A stretch of DNA of 64,000 nucleotides from Marsupella aquatica. Taxonomy: Eukaryota; Marchantiophyta. Below the pieces are notes generated by a model that did no database searches, was not told the DNA's origin, and saw only the letters and a list, made by a program, of their open reading frames with translations. The stretch is from assembly GCA_973895155.1 (NCBI GenBank), contig OZ316891.1, positions 15,624,001 to 15,688,000 on the forward strand. Direction: 5' to 3'. Every line of letters begins with the position of its first letter. Within the stretch, counting starts at the first letter, position 1. The position numbers were made by a program, and so were the translations under genes. Of the stretch, positions 47,325 through 59,030 are shown piece after piece.

Positions 47325-48165
47325 ACTACTTTTCTGGTTTCATAGGAATAACTTTTTGTGGTAGGTCTAAGATGAAGCATTATGGAATCAAGAACTATAA
47401 TACACAGTTGCGCCACTTTTTAGAGTGGCCGTCATTCAAATTTGCAGGGCACAAAAATTAAAAAATCTGGTCAAAGGTAAGCAATAAAGCCAAAGTGTGA
47501 ATTGAGTTTAGTGTGAGTCACAAAAAGTTGCACCAGTGCCCAAGTGTTTTTATCCACTTGGGACCTCTTCTGTTTATTCGTGTGTACTCTGTTTGGCCCT
47601 TTTTCTGTAAAAAGTTTCTTATCTCCCCAAGACGAGCAAGAATAATCACACAAGGCACACAAAAAAAGAAGGGAAATACTTTAACACAATGCACAAGAAT
47701 CAATGCACAAGGATCAAAGAGTATACATCCATGCAATAAATATTGTACATATTCACACGCAAATTTGTATTGTATATATTCATTGTACATATTTCAATAT
47801 TGTGTGCATCATAAGTTTGTATAATACAGGTAAGAGTCCCTAAAAGTAATTTAATTGCTAATAACATTTTAGTCACTAGATCAATAAAAAACTATTCTCC
47901 CAATATTTGTGGTGATATTTACGGTCATTTGCAATGTCATTCTCAATGCAAAACAACAAAAGTAATAAAGCCCAAAGACATAGTGAAGGGCATGGCATGG
48001 GTGTTGATGGCAAGGTCTCAGGCGAGGGGCATACTCGCAATGTAGGGTAGCCCCTCGATCTCACATGGGTGGGGAAGGGGGGCGGTGAACGAGTGGAGTG
48101 ATGGTGAATGTGAAAAAGCGAAGACCAAAAATAGGAAAAGGGAAAAAGGGGGAGGTTGAGGTTTG
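47325..48165. other. AT-rich spacer, no gene seen
   Basis: Open frames on both strands (for example 47471-47824) are short and without recognisable motifs. Multiple ATTGTACATATT-like phrases occur near 47740-47800. Confidence 0.4.
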
Positions 48166-48714
48166 AAAAGAACAATCTTTTTTCTTAACAACATCTTTTA
48201 TGCAACGCACGGGTATTTTCGTGAACGATGTCTTGGCCGACACAACATCTTTTCCCTCAACGATGTCTTTGCCGACACAACATCTTTTTCTCAACACTGG
48301 CCGACATGACAAAAAAAAATTAACGACATCTTGGCCGACACGACATCTTTTTTCTCAACGACCTCTTGGCTGACACGTTATCTTTTTTTCTCAACCACTT
48401 CTTTTCTCTCAATGAAAGAACTTTAGGGCAACTCAAAATAATTTCTCTCCACGACCTCTTGGCCGACACATCTTTTTTTCTCAACGACATCTTGGCCAAC
48501 ATGACTTCGTTTTTCTCAACAACCTCTTGGCCAACACAACATCTTTTCTCTCACGACCTCTTGGGCGACACAACATTTTTTTTCTCTCCAAGACCTCTTG
48601 GCCGACACAACATCTTTTCTCTCCACGACCTCTTGGCTGACATGACATCATTTTTTCTCAACGACATCTTGACCAACACGACTTCTTTTGTGCAACGCAC
48701 AGGTATTGAGCTAG
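48166..48714 (+). mobile_element. Helitron-like 3' terminus with minisatellite (copy B)
   Basis: A tandem array on the plus strand repeats a unit of about 34 bp close to CGACATCTTGGCCGACAC followed by AACATCTTTTTTCTCAA, roughly 12-15 degenerate copies. It ends with a hairpin TGTGCAACGCACA (48689-48701), nine bases and CTAG at 48711-48714 followed by T. A partial extra copy of the hairpin (ATGCAACGCACGGGTATT) lies near 48200. The terminus follows the Helitron 3'-end pattern and matches copies A and C. Immediately beyond the CTAG begins an unrelated helicase fossil, marking a sharp insertion edge. Confidence 0.65.
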
Positions 48715-49413
48715 TTTTGAACATAAATGAATACATATTCTGGGAGATATGTTAGACTTTGATATGGTTTTGTTATGTCATCTGGTGGTTCGTTGGGATT
48801 AAGAGTTATAGAAAAGGCATAGCCTAGATTGTTTATCGCATTTTCTGCATCAAAATATTTATTGTCAAGGAAAGCAATAGTCGTGCCATGGTAGTAATAT
48901 TGCCATTTTGGTATTTTTTCAATTACAATATTTTGTGAATTAAAATATTTTGCCAATAGTTTCCTGTTTCTGTGTTATCTTGTCTTTTCTGCACAGTTAA
49001 AGTTCTAATCACATTTATGGACGTCCAGAAGTTTCTTTCGAGATACGTGTCACTTGGGTCGTATGATGTCTTGTTCATGTGTATTTGTAACTCACTTGCA
49101 AACCACATATTCAAATCTTCAGCGTTTAGTGATTCTTCTGCATGAGCTCCGTAGTACATTGGAAAGTCTCTTGGTTTTGATAATTGTTCATAGTCACCAA
49201 AAAAGATCATGTTCATGCCGCTAAATGGTTGATCATTTTTTGCTCTTTTGCCCAAAACAATTGTGATTTTCTCTGCTATGTGTTTGATGTGACGGTGTGA
49301 AAGGAATGATAGCTTGTCTACAAAAACATACTGTAGATTTCCTACTCGTTGTGTTAAAACTTCAATAGCCCTTAGTGATGTATTAGGTCCTCTCTAACCA
49401 AACCCTAAGTATA
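48715..49413 (-). pseudogene. PIF1-type helicase fragment
   Basis: The minus strand encodes LQYVFVDKLSFLSHRHIKHI, a degenerate Walker B (DK for DE), then PFSGMNMIFFGDYEQLSKP, which fits the PIF1 motif PFGG...GDFxQLPP. FWTSINVIRTLTVQKRQD follows, as in the PIF1 W...V..LT...RQ segment. After a frameshift near 48935 a tail ends LTYLPEYVFIYVQN, resembling the PIF1 LPL..G.PV...EN segment. The P-loop part is missing and the fragment ends where the Helitron-like element begins. PIF1 helicases occur in Helitron proteins and in large DNA viruses and other eukaryotic elements. The source is unknown. Confidence 0.65.
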
Positions 49414-49850
49414 TCTGTATTCACATGGAGATTATATTCATAGATGAACAACAGTGTCTCTTGAATTTCATCTAACCAAAATTAGATGAATTTTTGGAAT
49501 GGACGCTGCTCTCGGGAATATTATAGATTATTTTCTAATATATACATTTATAAAGAAAAACAAGTAATTAATATTGAAAATAGAGAATATTCTTAGAATT
49601 TTTTCTTTATATAATAGAAATATTTATATTAGGCTAGGATCAGTCTCCCAACACATACACTAAGTGAACCCCTTGAGATCATTTCCCCTCGCTCTGTCTG
49701 AATGGCAAGGAAATAGATCTTTGAATTTGTCTGCAAAATAGACAAGGCATTTGAGACATGAAGTTAACATGCTAATGTGAGACTCAGGGATTGTTTACAG
49801 ACAATGAGATTGTACAATTGGAGAACCTTAGGCAATTGCTTCATGGGCTT
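49414..49850. other. AT-rich intergenic DNA
   Basis: No gene recognised. The P-loop half of the helicase does not continue here. Confidence 0.4.
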
Positions 49851-49855
49851 GTGCT

Positions 49856-50116
49856 TGTTGGGGTTAACTTCTTGTTACTTAGGCTAAATTGCTGTTAGGG
49901 TATTAATGGTGATTAGCTGCGACTCTTGCATCTAGCATATAGAGAGGCTAGGGAGCTAGCTAGGTGCCCGGAGGAGAGCTTGTACAAGGAGACTTTGTGT
50001 GGCCATGGTGGCAAAAGCTTAGTAACATTTTTGTGTGTTCCCGTGGACATAACCTCATCGGTGTGTGCATGTTTGTTGGTTGTGCTCATGGTTGTATCAT
50101 GTAGTTTTTCCCAACA
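49856..50116 (+). repeat. Solo LTR (copia-type) with target duplication
   Basis: This 261-bp sequence starts TGTTGGGGTTAAC and ends TTTTTCCCAACA. It is flanked by a perfect 5-bp duplication GTGCT (49851-49855 and 50117-50121). It contains CCCGTGGACATAACCTC, closely similar to CCCGTGGACGTAGCCTC in the LTRs of the 1681-8896 element, so it belongs to a related copia family. No internal element sequence is present: recombination between two LTRs removed it. Confidence 0.92.
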
Positions 50117-50121
50117 GTGCT

Positions 50122-52915
50122 TAGTAATCAGAACGCAACAGCCAAAACCATCGCAAGTAAAATAAAACCATGTACAAGAAACCCAGGCTATGACCTTTGA
50201 ACTTGGGACCTGTCACCAGCAACCCCAAAGATGTACTAATAGGATAGGGTAAAAAATTGTACTGGCTACCTAATTACAATTTTCCCTGATATATTACCTT
50301 GTTTTGTGTTTGTGACGGGTCCCAGCCCTTTGTTTTGTGACATCTACTTAACAGGGGCAAACATTAAAACTTCATAATATCCATTGCCAGTTTGCCTTTC
50401 AAGAGCAGGTGGAACCTCAGTCCCTGCCATTGGTTTCAAATCCACAACCCTATAAGTTGCTTGTTTGTAGGGGAGGATGGCACCTCAAGCCTATCCATCT
50501 TCTTCAACCTTAATTAAAATATAGCGAGACAAAGTCTCAAGATTGTGGGCAGGAAAATCCCAAAGTGAAAATTGTTGAATTGCCACCTTTTTTGCAAAAA
50601 TTATCAAATTGCCACTCTTTTTAATTTAATTGACTAATTTGCCATTGTTGAGACCATGTCAACCCATGTTATAAAACCATCCTGACTTGCTCTTGCTCAC
50701 TCCCAGCTCAAACAGTGGATGCTGAGGGCATACTGGGGGGTATACCCATTGTTGCCACTGTCAGCGCTAAGGGTATGTGGTTAAGGTTTTAGAGTTATGT
50801 TCCATCTACCTAGAACTAGGCCCCAAGGCCAACTTCAAGCCCACCCCAAATTTTGGACTTGATGGTAAACAACAACAACAACAACTGGCTCCCCCCCCCC
50901 CCCCTTCCACCTCCCACCAGGAAATATGCACACTAGTAGAAATCTTGTCTTTCCTTACCAAGATTATTCAGTTTGGACAGGCAGTTACAAAATATAAAAG
51001 GACAGTCATCTTTGAAATAATTATCCTATTTCAATAACCCCCTCAATAACAAACTATTTTCATCCTTTTGGCAAAATTCATTACTAATGGAAAAAGATGC
51101 CTAGATGGACCTCAAGGTTGATTGATATTCCTGGACGGTCGTTTGCTATTGGGATACGGGTGTCTGAAGATTGAAAATTTCTCAGATAGCACTGTTTACA
51201 CTAAAGATTTTAAAATGGCTCGTAAACCAAAATGCAACCAGTGATTTTGGGTCATCATCTGTTGAGTTGGATTTCTCTGCTACCATTCTATCTTTCAAGA
51301 CCCACTTTAGCTCAAATCAACTTTCCTACTGTCAGCCAGATGTTTAATTACTATCACTTACAGAAACCTTATAAATGCCAAAGCAAGCAGTCTTTTCAAA
51401 CACATTTCTAACAAGAATTTTATTTTCAATTCTATCTATAGCTTTTGCATTGTACACGGGGGTAGTTAGGTTCAATAACACAGGCCCATTGGAGCACTTT
51501 TTCATCTTTTCAAAGGCCAATTTTCTTGTCATTTCAGACATCAAAATAGAAGTTATTATTAATTACTTTATAATTAAGATTATCTCATGAAAGCACAGAA
51601 AAATGTCATCAGACCAAATGACCAAATGCTACCATCGTAGTCCCGGGTGACAAGTGGACCCTTGTCTGATAACTTATTTTTCTACCATTTTACACTTTAA
51701 TAAAATTTGGGGGTTGCTGTTGTAAATTACTAGGGCCCCACTGTAGCATTTCCCATAACAGATACAACAGTGTATATATCTGTCATTTAGCTCTACTTAC
51801 CCCAATGTAACCATAACTACAAGGAAATTCCTGACTTTAGAGAGTTGATGAAAATTCATGTTTCTTTTATTTTGATACTTGTAGGAGATCTGGAAAACAT
51901 AGAAATAAACATTGAGTTTAGTTGACTGTTCCACGTGGTATTGACATTTTGTTTACTAACAAAGAAGACCAACCATTTCATTCATAAATACTCCAACATG
52001 TGAAACTAACTGTCCCTGTTCGTTTTACCTGAACAACAGTGATGCCTCTACCCGTAACCACACATCAAAATGTGATACCATATTGTGTGCACTAATTGAT
52101 TTAAAGAAAATAACAAGGTTTATCATGATATGGAAGGATGTCGTATGCCATATATGTCATATTTTGATGTGCAGATACCGAGACCCAAGTAATGCCCCTC
52201 AGTTCTCCCTCTCCAACCCAAAGAACTACCCTGTGCACAGACGGACCAACAGACGGATAATTGATTGTCTGGAGCCCTCACGTCACTGAGGAATCTTCAT
52301 TAATCAAAGTATAAACTATTAAATACATAACAACCATAGTAGCCAAACTCCTTGAGTTGAATGAGAGTTTTAGAAAGGTTAATCCAGATTAAGAGATTAC
52401 AAATATCTATAACTCTCTCGCATCCAATTTACTTCCATCATAACAGTTTCTCAAAAGACAACAAAAAAATGATTTGAGATTACTAAATCAATTCTCAATC
52501 AAAATCTGGGGTTTTCCTGTCAACAAATTTGTAGCACCCTCAATTTGTAGCACTGCTACAGTATGCTACAAAAGCAGGGTATGAATCACGGATAATTGAG
52601 TGTGCTACATATTATACTCAGAATCTGCTGTGGTCATAGTTACTACTAAAGGCAAAAACTTCCTCCATGAGTATAGAGCACTCTGTGAATACACCGTGCG
52701 TTAAATCTACGTCAACCGTACAACCAGAACATAAACCAAGACACACGTTAATAGAAATGGTGACAAAAATCATCAAGCATGATCATCATCTGTTTACTAA
52801 TATCTCATATTCTTTCCATCCACATAAATTTGGGTGAGGTCACACTAGAGTCATGGTCTAGAGGCTTCACCATAGAAGCCTAGACCCCAACTCTAGCTGC
52901 TGCTCATTACAATCA
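50122..52915. other. Intergenic, AT-rich; one weak coding remnant
   Basis: No gene is identified. A (C)14 run lies at 50891-50904. On the minus strand 51355-51540 translates without stops to a sequence with KLAFEKMKKCSNGPVLLNLTTP and IENKILVRNVFEKTACFGIYKV, followed by a good splice-donor-like GTAAGTG near 51355. It has the feel of a real exon but matches nothing recognised, and no neighbouring exons were found. Confidence 0.35.
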
Positions 52916-54840
52916 AAGACTATAATAAGAGGTTACGCCAAAAAATGGCATGGTAGTCATTCCATTTTGGTGCATTGTTTTGTGTGAGAAAAATCAAAAC
53001 CTTAATGAAACCAATATGAGGGAAAAAATGTATTGCATTTGAAAGTGGCGGATTGCAGTGGCAATCGTTGCCACGCCCGGACCCTCCCTCTGAAGGCCGT
53101 TGCACTGCAACAAAGCAACAACTCACCCTCCAAGCATGGCCCTGACTTGCCAAGTGCCCCTGACTATCCTGTACCCCACCCCAGGCCCAACTCCTGCCGT
53201 TGCGCCTCAACCATGCGTCATCGGCACCTGGGTCCCTCACCCCTGCCCCTTGCTGTCCCTCTTGGCCCAACCCTGCACTTCCGTCTTGCTGTTTTCCCAA
53301 CCCCAGCCCACTGCACCCACAGACAAGGGAGGGAGGGAGGAGCCCACGCTGCCCACCACAGATCCCCAACAAGGGAGGGAGCAATGAGCAAGGGAGAGCT
53401 CGCCCCAACCCTAGGACACCAACCACCTAACGGCCCCGTGCTGATGATCATGTGCTGCCTGACGCAGCCCCAATGAGGGAGGTAGCGACAACCAAGGGAG
53501 ATACAAGGGAGTGACAAGGAGAGACAACTAAGGGAAACTGAAGGAGCACCGGCAAAAGGCTGACGATGGAGAGACAATTGACCACAAAGGAGCAATATTT
53601 GTCTATTTATCAAATGGTAACTACGTATATTTCCACTACTTCACGACCAATACCGTTTTAATTGTATCACGGGGACGTGGAGGGACGGTATTTAGACTTC
53701 ATCACCCTAGAAAGGAGTAGATTTGTTTCCGCTCCCGGAAATGCATTTTTTGATCAAGTCTGTCGACTATGTCACCCTTCACTGCTTTTGATCAAGTCCA
53801 TGGACTACACTCTCTACTTTCCTCTTGGTCTCTAGTGGAGTGTTGTCACCACTCCTCTGGCTCACAAGGCTGACCAGACCTTGCAAACTTCTATCAAGAA
53901 TCCACTTGGTAGGTCCTTTCACAAAAAAATATACCAAAATGGCTATGGGAAGAACACAACTATGAAAGAAATGAAATCGTAAGACGCAATGAATTTTGGA
54001 GAGTCAAGCTGAATCCATATCTCTTGGTGAACAAGTAATACATTGCATGAGTAACCCGGCCTCGTGCCGTCTACTCAACTCCTGCCTCACTAGGACAATA
54101 AGTACTTCTCACCTCACTACTCCAGATGACTTCCCTCTCCATCCTACGAGCTAACACTCCATCAAAACTAGACTGAGTTCCCCCTTGCACCTACCGGGGG
54201 CTGCCCTTAAATACAAAAAAAACACCAAAGCACACAAGCCCTACAAGGGTGAGGCAGCCACTGCCCTGGCTAGTCGCTACCCCCTGGCGGCACCGCTAAC
54301 CTCACAACCTAACATGCAGCACACACATGTATCACCAACCTATCCTATCCTAAGGGAGACCAATGGTGTCCACTACCACTGCTAGACAAGGACTCACTTG
54401 AGTCCACCTATCCTATCTATCTACCACCGGTCCACCATATAAAGGGGGGGGGGGGGGGGGGCTACAATTGTCAAAACTAAATATTTTCAGAATTCACTTC
54501 TGAAAAAATATTTGAGGGGTCCTCCTCTTCTTGATCACCGCTCCATAAACGTCGCACAAAATGGAGGTCAAGCGGCCAAGATATGATCGTTTCAATTCTT
54601 ACAGGGCACCATCCCCCTTCGTTTTGTCCGTACAACACCAAGGGGGCCTGGCTTCTCCCACAACAGGGGTCCCCGGATTTTTTGCTGCCATCTCCACTTT
54701 TGGAAAAAACAAGGGTCCCCGACTGCCGGATGTACGAGTGTCCGTACGGCTCCGATGTCGAGAAATTTTTGTCCAAAACATAATCTAACGTATCTTTACC
54801 ATCTTAACTCCATTTTGGCCGTGTGACACGTCGTTGGATT
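52916..54840. other. Intergenic, C-rich patch and poly-G run
   Basis: No gene recognised. Overlapping long frames on both strands between 53033 and 53613 come from a C-rich patch without stops and show no domain. A run of 18 G lies at 54444-54461. Confidence 0.45.
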
Positions 54841-54847
54841 CAGCCCC

Positions 54848-55050
54848 CAGGAGTGAGGAAGGAGAATGTGGGAGGCTAAGGCTGAGGAAGGAAAATGTGG
54901 GAAACTACGGGCGAGGGAGGAAAATATGGGAGATTACAAGTGGGGAAGGAAAATGTGGGAGACTACGGAGTGAGGAAGGAAATTGTGGGGAACTACAGAG
55001 TGAAGGAGGAAAAAATGGGAGACTACGGATGGGGAAGGAAAATGTGGGGG
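54848..55050. repeat. Minisatellite of about 30 bp, six to seven copies
   Basis: The unit is close to GAGGAAGGAAAATGTGGGAG followed by ACTACGGAGT, repeated from about 54848 to 55050 with few substitutions. The unit is 29-30 bp, so only some copies stay in frame, giving an apparent repetitive peptide in 54834-55064 that is not considered a gene. Confidence 0.88.
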
Positions 55051-56130
55051 CCCCTTCCTTCTAAGGGCCCTCCCACCATCACTACTCCAAGATTGTCTAG
55101 TTTTGTCATTTTACGGGTGTTGAGGTCCCTCGAGATGTCACTGTTTGATACAGACCTAAAATCAACTAGGGAACCCCAGTTTTGCATGGGGCTCATTTGG
55201 CTTCAAAATGAATCCAAACATAACCATGTTTGGAATAGTACTAGCGCAGCAACGTCTGTTTTAAATTTCAACATTTTCTATATTTTGGTCATTCTTCCCG
55301 TTTTGTGCCTTATGTGGAGCCTCCGGCCAGTCCCCACCCATCTGAGATGCCCACACCTTGGCCTCCAAGTCCTTGGGCTGCCTTTTGGCCTCCTTGTACC
55401 CCCTCAATGGCTCCATTGTCATCCATCACCGCCCAACACCCCTCTCAACTCCGGCCTCCGGTTGTCGAATCAAATTATTAGAACTAACAAAAATAAAAAA
55501 TTTGAAAATCCAAACATTTTTGCTACCACCTACTTGTCTTTCTACTTATATACACGATTATAAGTCATCACTAAGTTACTACTGGGTTTGGGGCCCTGTC
55601 ACAAGCAACGAGGGAGAGGAAGAGACGAGCAATGAAGGAGAGGGAGTAGGGACAAGGGAGCGACGACAACCAGGGAGCAACAACTTTTCCTCCCGTGCAT
55701 GGTCCCCAAACCCTACAAACCGGCTCCAGAGATGTCAAGTCCCACTGTCCACGGCCTGGCTCCCTCCTCCGCACCCCAACTTGCCGTGCCCAATTGTTGC
55801 CCTGGCCCTTGCCTGGACCCAAGATCTTTGGGTGCAATGAAACCCTAGACTCAGGGGTCCCATCCCCGACCCTAACTCAACCTCTTGCCCGGGTTCCAAC
55901 TCCTCGACAAGCCCTCTGTCGTAGTTATCACTTCCCACCCGATTTAGAACTCAAACATGCTCAATGTTGGGTGTCAAAATATTGGGACCAACAGTGGTCC
56001 GGGGGCGGCAGGTCCCCAAAAGTATATATGAGGGGACCATCTCGTCTCAAACATCCCATGTTGGAAAGTGTTGCAAACCACACCACCACCCCAAGGTGAC
56101 ATGATGTTGGCAAGTAAGGAGCCACATAAC
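55051..56130. other. Intergenic, no gene seen
   Basis: Frames at 54895-55563, 55358-55840 and 55695-56099 overlap in different phases, have no domain and lack consistent coding character. Confidence 0.4.
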
Positions 56131-56335
56131 CTTCTTTTTTCACAACATCTTTGACCTAACTACATCTTGGGCAACACAATATTTTTTCTTTGAATGACAT
56201 CTTGGGTGCCACAACATCTTTTTTCTTAACGACATCTCGGGCGACATGACATCTTTTTCTTAATGACATCTTAGGTGACACAACATCTTTTTCTTCACGA
56301 TACTTTGTGCAATGCACGAGTATTGAGTTAGCTAG
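56131..56335 (+). mobile_element. Helitron-like 3' terminus (copy C)
   Basis: Four to five degenerate copies of the ACATCTTGGGCGACACAACATCTTT-type unit are followed by hairpin GTGCAATGCAC (56307-56317), then GAGTATTGAG and CTAG at 56332-56335 followed by T. The unit and terminus match copy B at 48166-48714. Eroded similar ends (TGTGCAAGGCACGAGCATTG type) occur near 56765. Confidence 0.6.
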
Positions 56336-57848
56336 TTATATATATGGAGGAGTGGATCTATTTTCCCCCATTGTCATTTTTAATCATCTTGGAGGAAAGA
56401 TAATAGGGGAGAAGGAGAGGAAGATCAAGGGAGGGAGTGGGAGAGAGAACAAAAGGAGAGAAAAGGCGCATGGGAGGGGAACAACTAAGGAAAAAGGGAG
56501 GAAAATAAAAGGCAAAGTGATCTCCTTTCCTTAGCACAAGGAGAGCCTGACTGCTGTATGCACCATCTCCAACTTTTTCAACCAAAATGATAATATCTCC
56601 TCAACAATAACCACCCAATCAAAACAATGACACTTTTGCAAAACAACATGATTGCACACACAACAAGACCAAAATGACAACACTTCTTTGTCTGGGCACC
56701 TCAACAATTTTGTGGAACATATGGGCATTGTTGCAACAATGACAATGTGACTGCAACAACACTTGTGCAAGGCACGAGCATTGTTGCATCCAAAACAACA
56801 TAGTCGCAACAATAACCATGCAAAACACAGGCATTGGGCATAATAGCCTCTTGTTGTAGTGTTTTTATATAACAATATAATTGATCATGATCAAACACTT
56901 AAATATGTGATCCGCTCAGACATTTGGCGCGGTCTGTTTATGAAGTGAGTTTTCATTGGGGGACTCAATCTTTGCTGTTCAATGAAATACAAGTTCCCCA
57001 TGACCATTGGATCAACCAAAACCCCCTTTTTTGCTCACCCGCCTTGGCTGGTGCTGGTCACCATTCCCTGCCCCAAAGACCTCACTCGTCATGCCATGCT
57101 CCATCATGCCCCAAGGCAGGCTAGGCAGGCAGGCCAGGCCACACAATGGCCTCTCCTTCCCACCCATCAACGAGGGAGGTTTTCTAACTATCGGGGAGGG
57201 AGGGCAAGGGAGAAAAGGGGAAGGGAGAGAGGGGAGGCAGAAAAAGAGGGAGAGGGTACCAGAGAGGAGAAAACAGGGAGAAATGAAGGAAAATATAATT
57301 ATATAAATATAAAAATATTTCTCACTCTATTGCTTCCCCATGGCTAATGTGACTTGTCTCAAGCTAGGGTTGTTGCCCTCTCCAACTTACAACATCCTCT
57401 CCTTTGTTGTTGCCTCTGTTTGCCAACCCAGTTGCACCCTACCCTTGTGTACTGTGATCCCTTGCCAGGAATCATTTAGTCCAGGTTAGGCCAAAAATCT
57501 TTTTGAAAAGAAGGATATGTACATAATAAATAGTCACCAGAGTAATAAAGGGGAACTCCAGGCCGGGTTGATTATGAAACTTAGGCGTAGTCGGAGTTTA
57601 GTGTGGATCAAGAAGATCAACGATAGATGACAACGACAGATTAGGGTTACAACTTAATCCTTGCTTGCACCCTAATCAAAGATTGATTACTGAGTGGCAG
57701 CTTTGTAAGGGGTGGGGACTGATCCATTGCCAGTTACTGTTCACTTTTGTCTTCACACACCATCAATTCGACAAAGAGCAGATCGACTATCAACTGCGGA
57801 GGTGAATTCAGGAGGAAGGATTGTGAGGGCTTAGTATCGATTGGTGGA
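56336..57848. other. Intergenic, polypurine blocks
   Basis: No gene recognised. Two strongly purine-rich blocks (about 56390-56510 and 57180-57290, GGGAG/GGAAAG repeats) are separated by a CAACAATG-rich stretch (56640-56830). Confidence 0.45.
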
Positions 57849-59030
57849 ATGAACACTATCGATGGCACAGGAAAATTTTGGGGCTGTTTGCTTGAAGAAG
57901 CACAACAGCTCATACCAACCTACGAGGACGAGGAGCCAGAGCGAGCAGCCAAGGAACAAGCAAAACTTGCGCGATTGTGGGGGATTCACAAGACTGCAAT
58001 TGTGGGAGCAGAGGAGGTATTGGAGAAGTTTCTATGGACGCCAACGAGTGATGAGCTTGACAAATTACTGATCAAGGAGAATCAAGTTGTTGGGATTTGG
58101 GAAGCAATCAATAACATCCAACAACCACTGTGGGAACTGAAGGGACACACTTTGGCTTGGATTAGGGCAACTATCCTTGGAGAAAGCTCAAGTACAGGGT
58201 AGATGAAGCACAAGGGTAGTTCGGCAGCCACACCAGCTAAGCAAACCCGGTTTGAGAAGCCAACCATAATTGATGTCGTGCCTGTTTGGGGCAGAGTGAT
58301 TGAAGACAAGTTTATGGTAGGATGGGCAGACAAGATACCTGCTGATTTACAACTACAGTTTGCAAGGGACAAGGATGATGTCTTTGGTGTTATCCAGGAT
58401 GATAAATACTCAGGATACATGGATAGTCCCGTGGATAGTATTGGATTGGAGGGATTTGTCAGGTTGCCATGGAGGTTGGTTGATATACCAAACAAAGATC
58501 TATTAGACTTTGTTGGATGCTGGGAGGCTTCTTCTAACACAACACTACTATATGGGAAGGTGTTAGAACTGTCACCTGCATTGATTGAGGCTATCTTTGC
58601 TCTACCCGAAGGGACAAAGACTAAAGTAGAGTAGAGGACGACACTACTGGATAACCAATTTAGATCATTTTTGGGGCCATCTACTAAGAATGGGTTCTTT
58701 AGGAATTAGTGCACTAACCCGCACATAGGCCAATTGATTGATTTCCTTAGTGTTACCTTGCATTGCGCGTTGCCAAGAGCAGAGATCGGCAAGGCATAGG
58801 TGTTTCTTGTGGAGAATGTTGACTCAAGCCGAGATTACAATGGCCATCTTTTAATGTAGTTGAAGAAGGCATTAAACGAGGAGAAGCAAAGCATAGGAGA
58901 GGGGGCGGTATCCAGATCGACTTGGGTACCATTTACAATTGCTATGCTGCTATGTGAGAAGTTAGTCTTTTGCACCCGTGTTACCCCTGCAAGAGCGGAT
59001 GCCGATAAACTATGCAGTCACAGAGAATAA
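57849..59030 (+). pseudogene. Decayed protein gene of unknown family, N-terminal part
   Basis: From ATG 57849 one frame runs through an in-frame TAG (58200-58202, immediately followed by ATG) to TAG 58632-58634 and, with more stops, to about 59030. Segments include FWGCLLEEAQQLIPTYEDEE, KLARLWGIHKTAIVGAEEVL, DVVPVWGRVIEDKFMVGWAD, LVDIPNKDLLDFVGCWEA, ELSPALIEAIFALPEG and IGQLIDFLSVTLHCALP. Composition is protein-like throughout, so this is one decayed gene. No family is recognised. The globular-then-coiled-coil plan with the part at 59830-61557 resembles the fossil at 22970-24780. Confidence 0.55.

Noticed and set aside
48166-48714. CRISPR-like array
   Set aside because: Units are directly adjacent and degenerate with no unique spacers, and the context is a eukaryotic transposon end.
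52920-53613. Overlapping long frames on both strands
   Set aside because: Explained by a C-rich, stop-poor patch. No motif and no consistent reading frame.
54834-55563. Repetitive protein encoded by the minisatellite
   Set aside because: The 29-30-bp units shift frame between copies and there is no coding context, so the apparent peptide repeat is a by-product.
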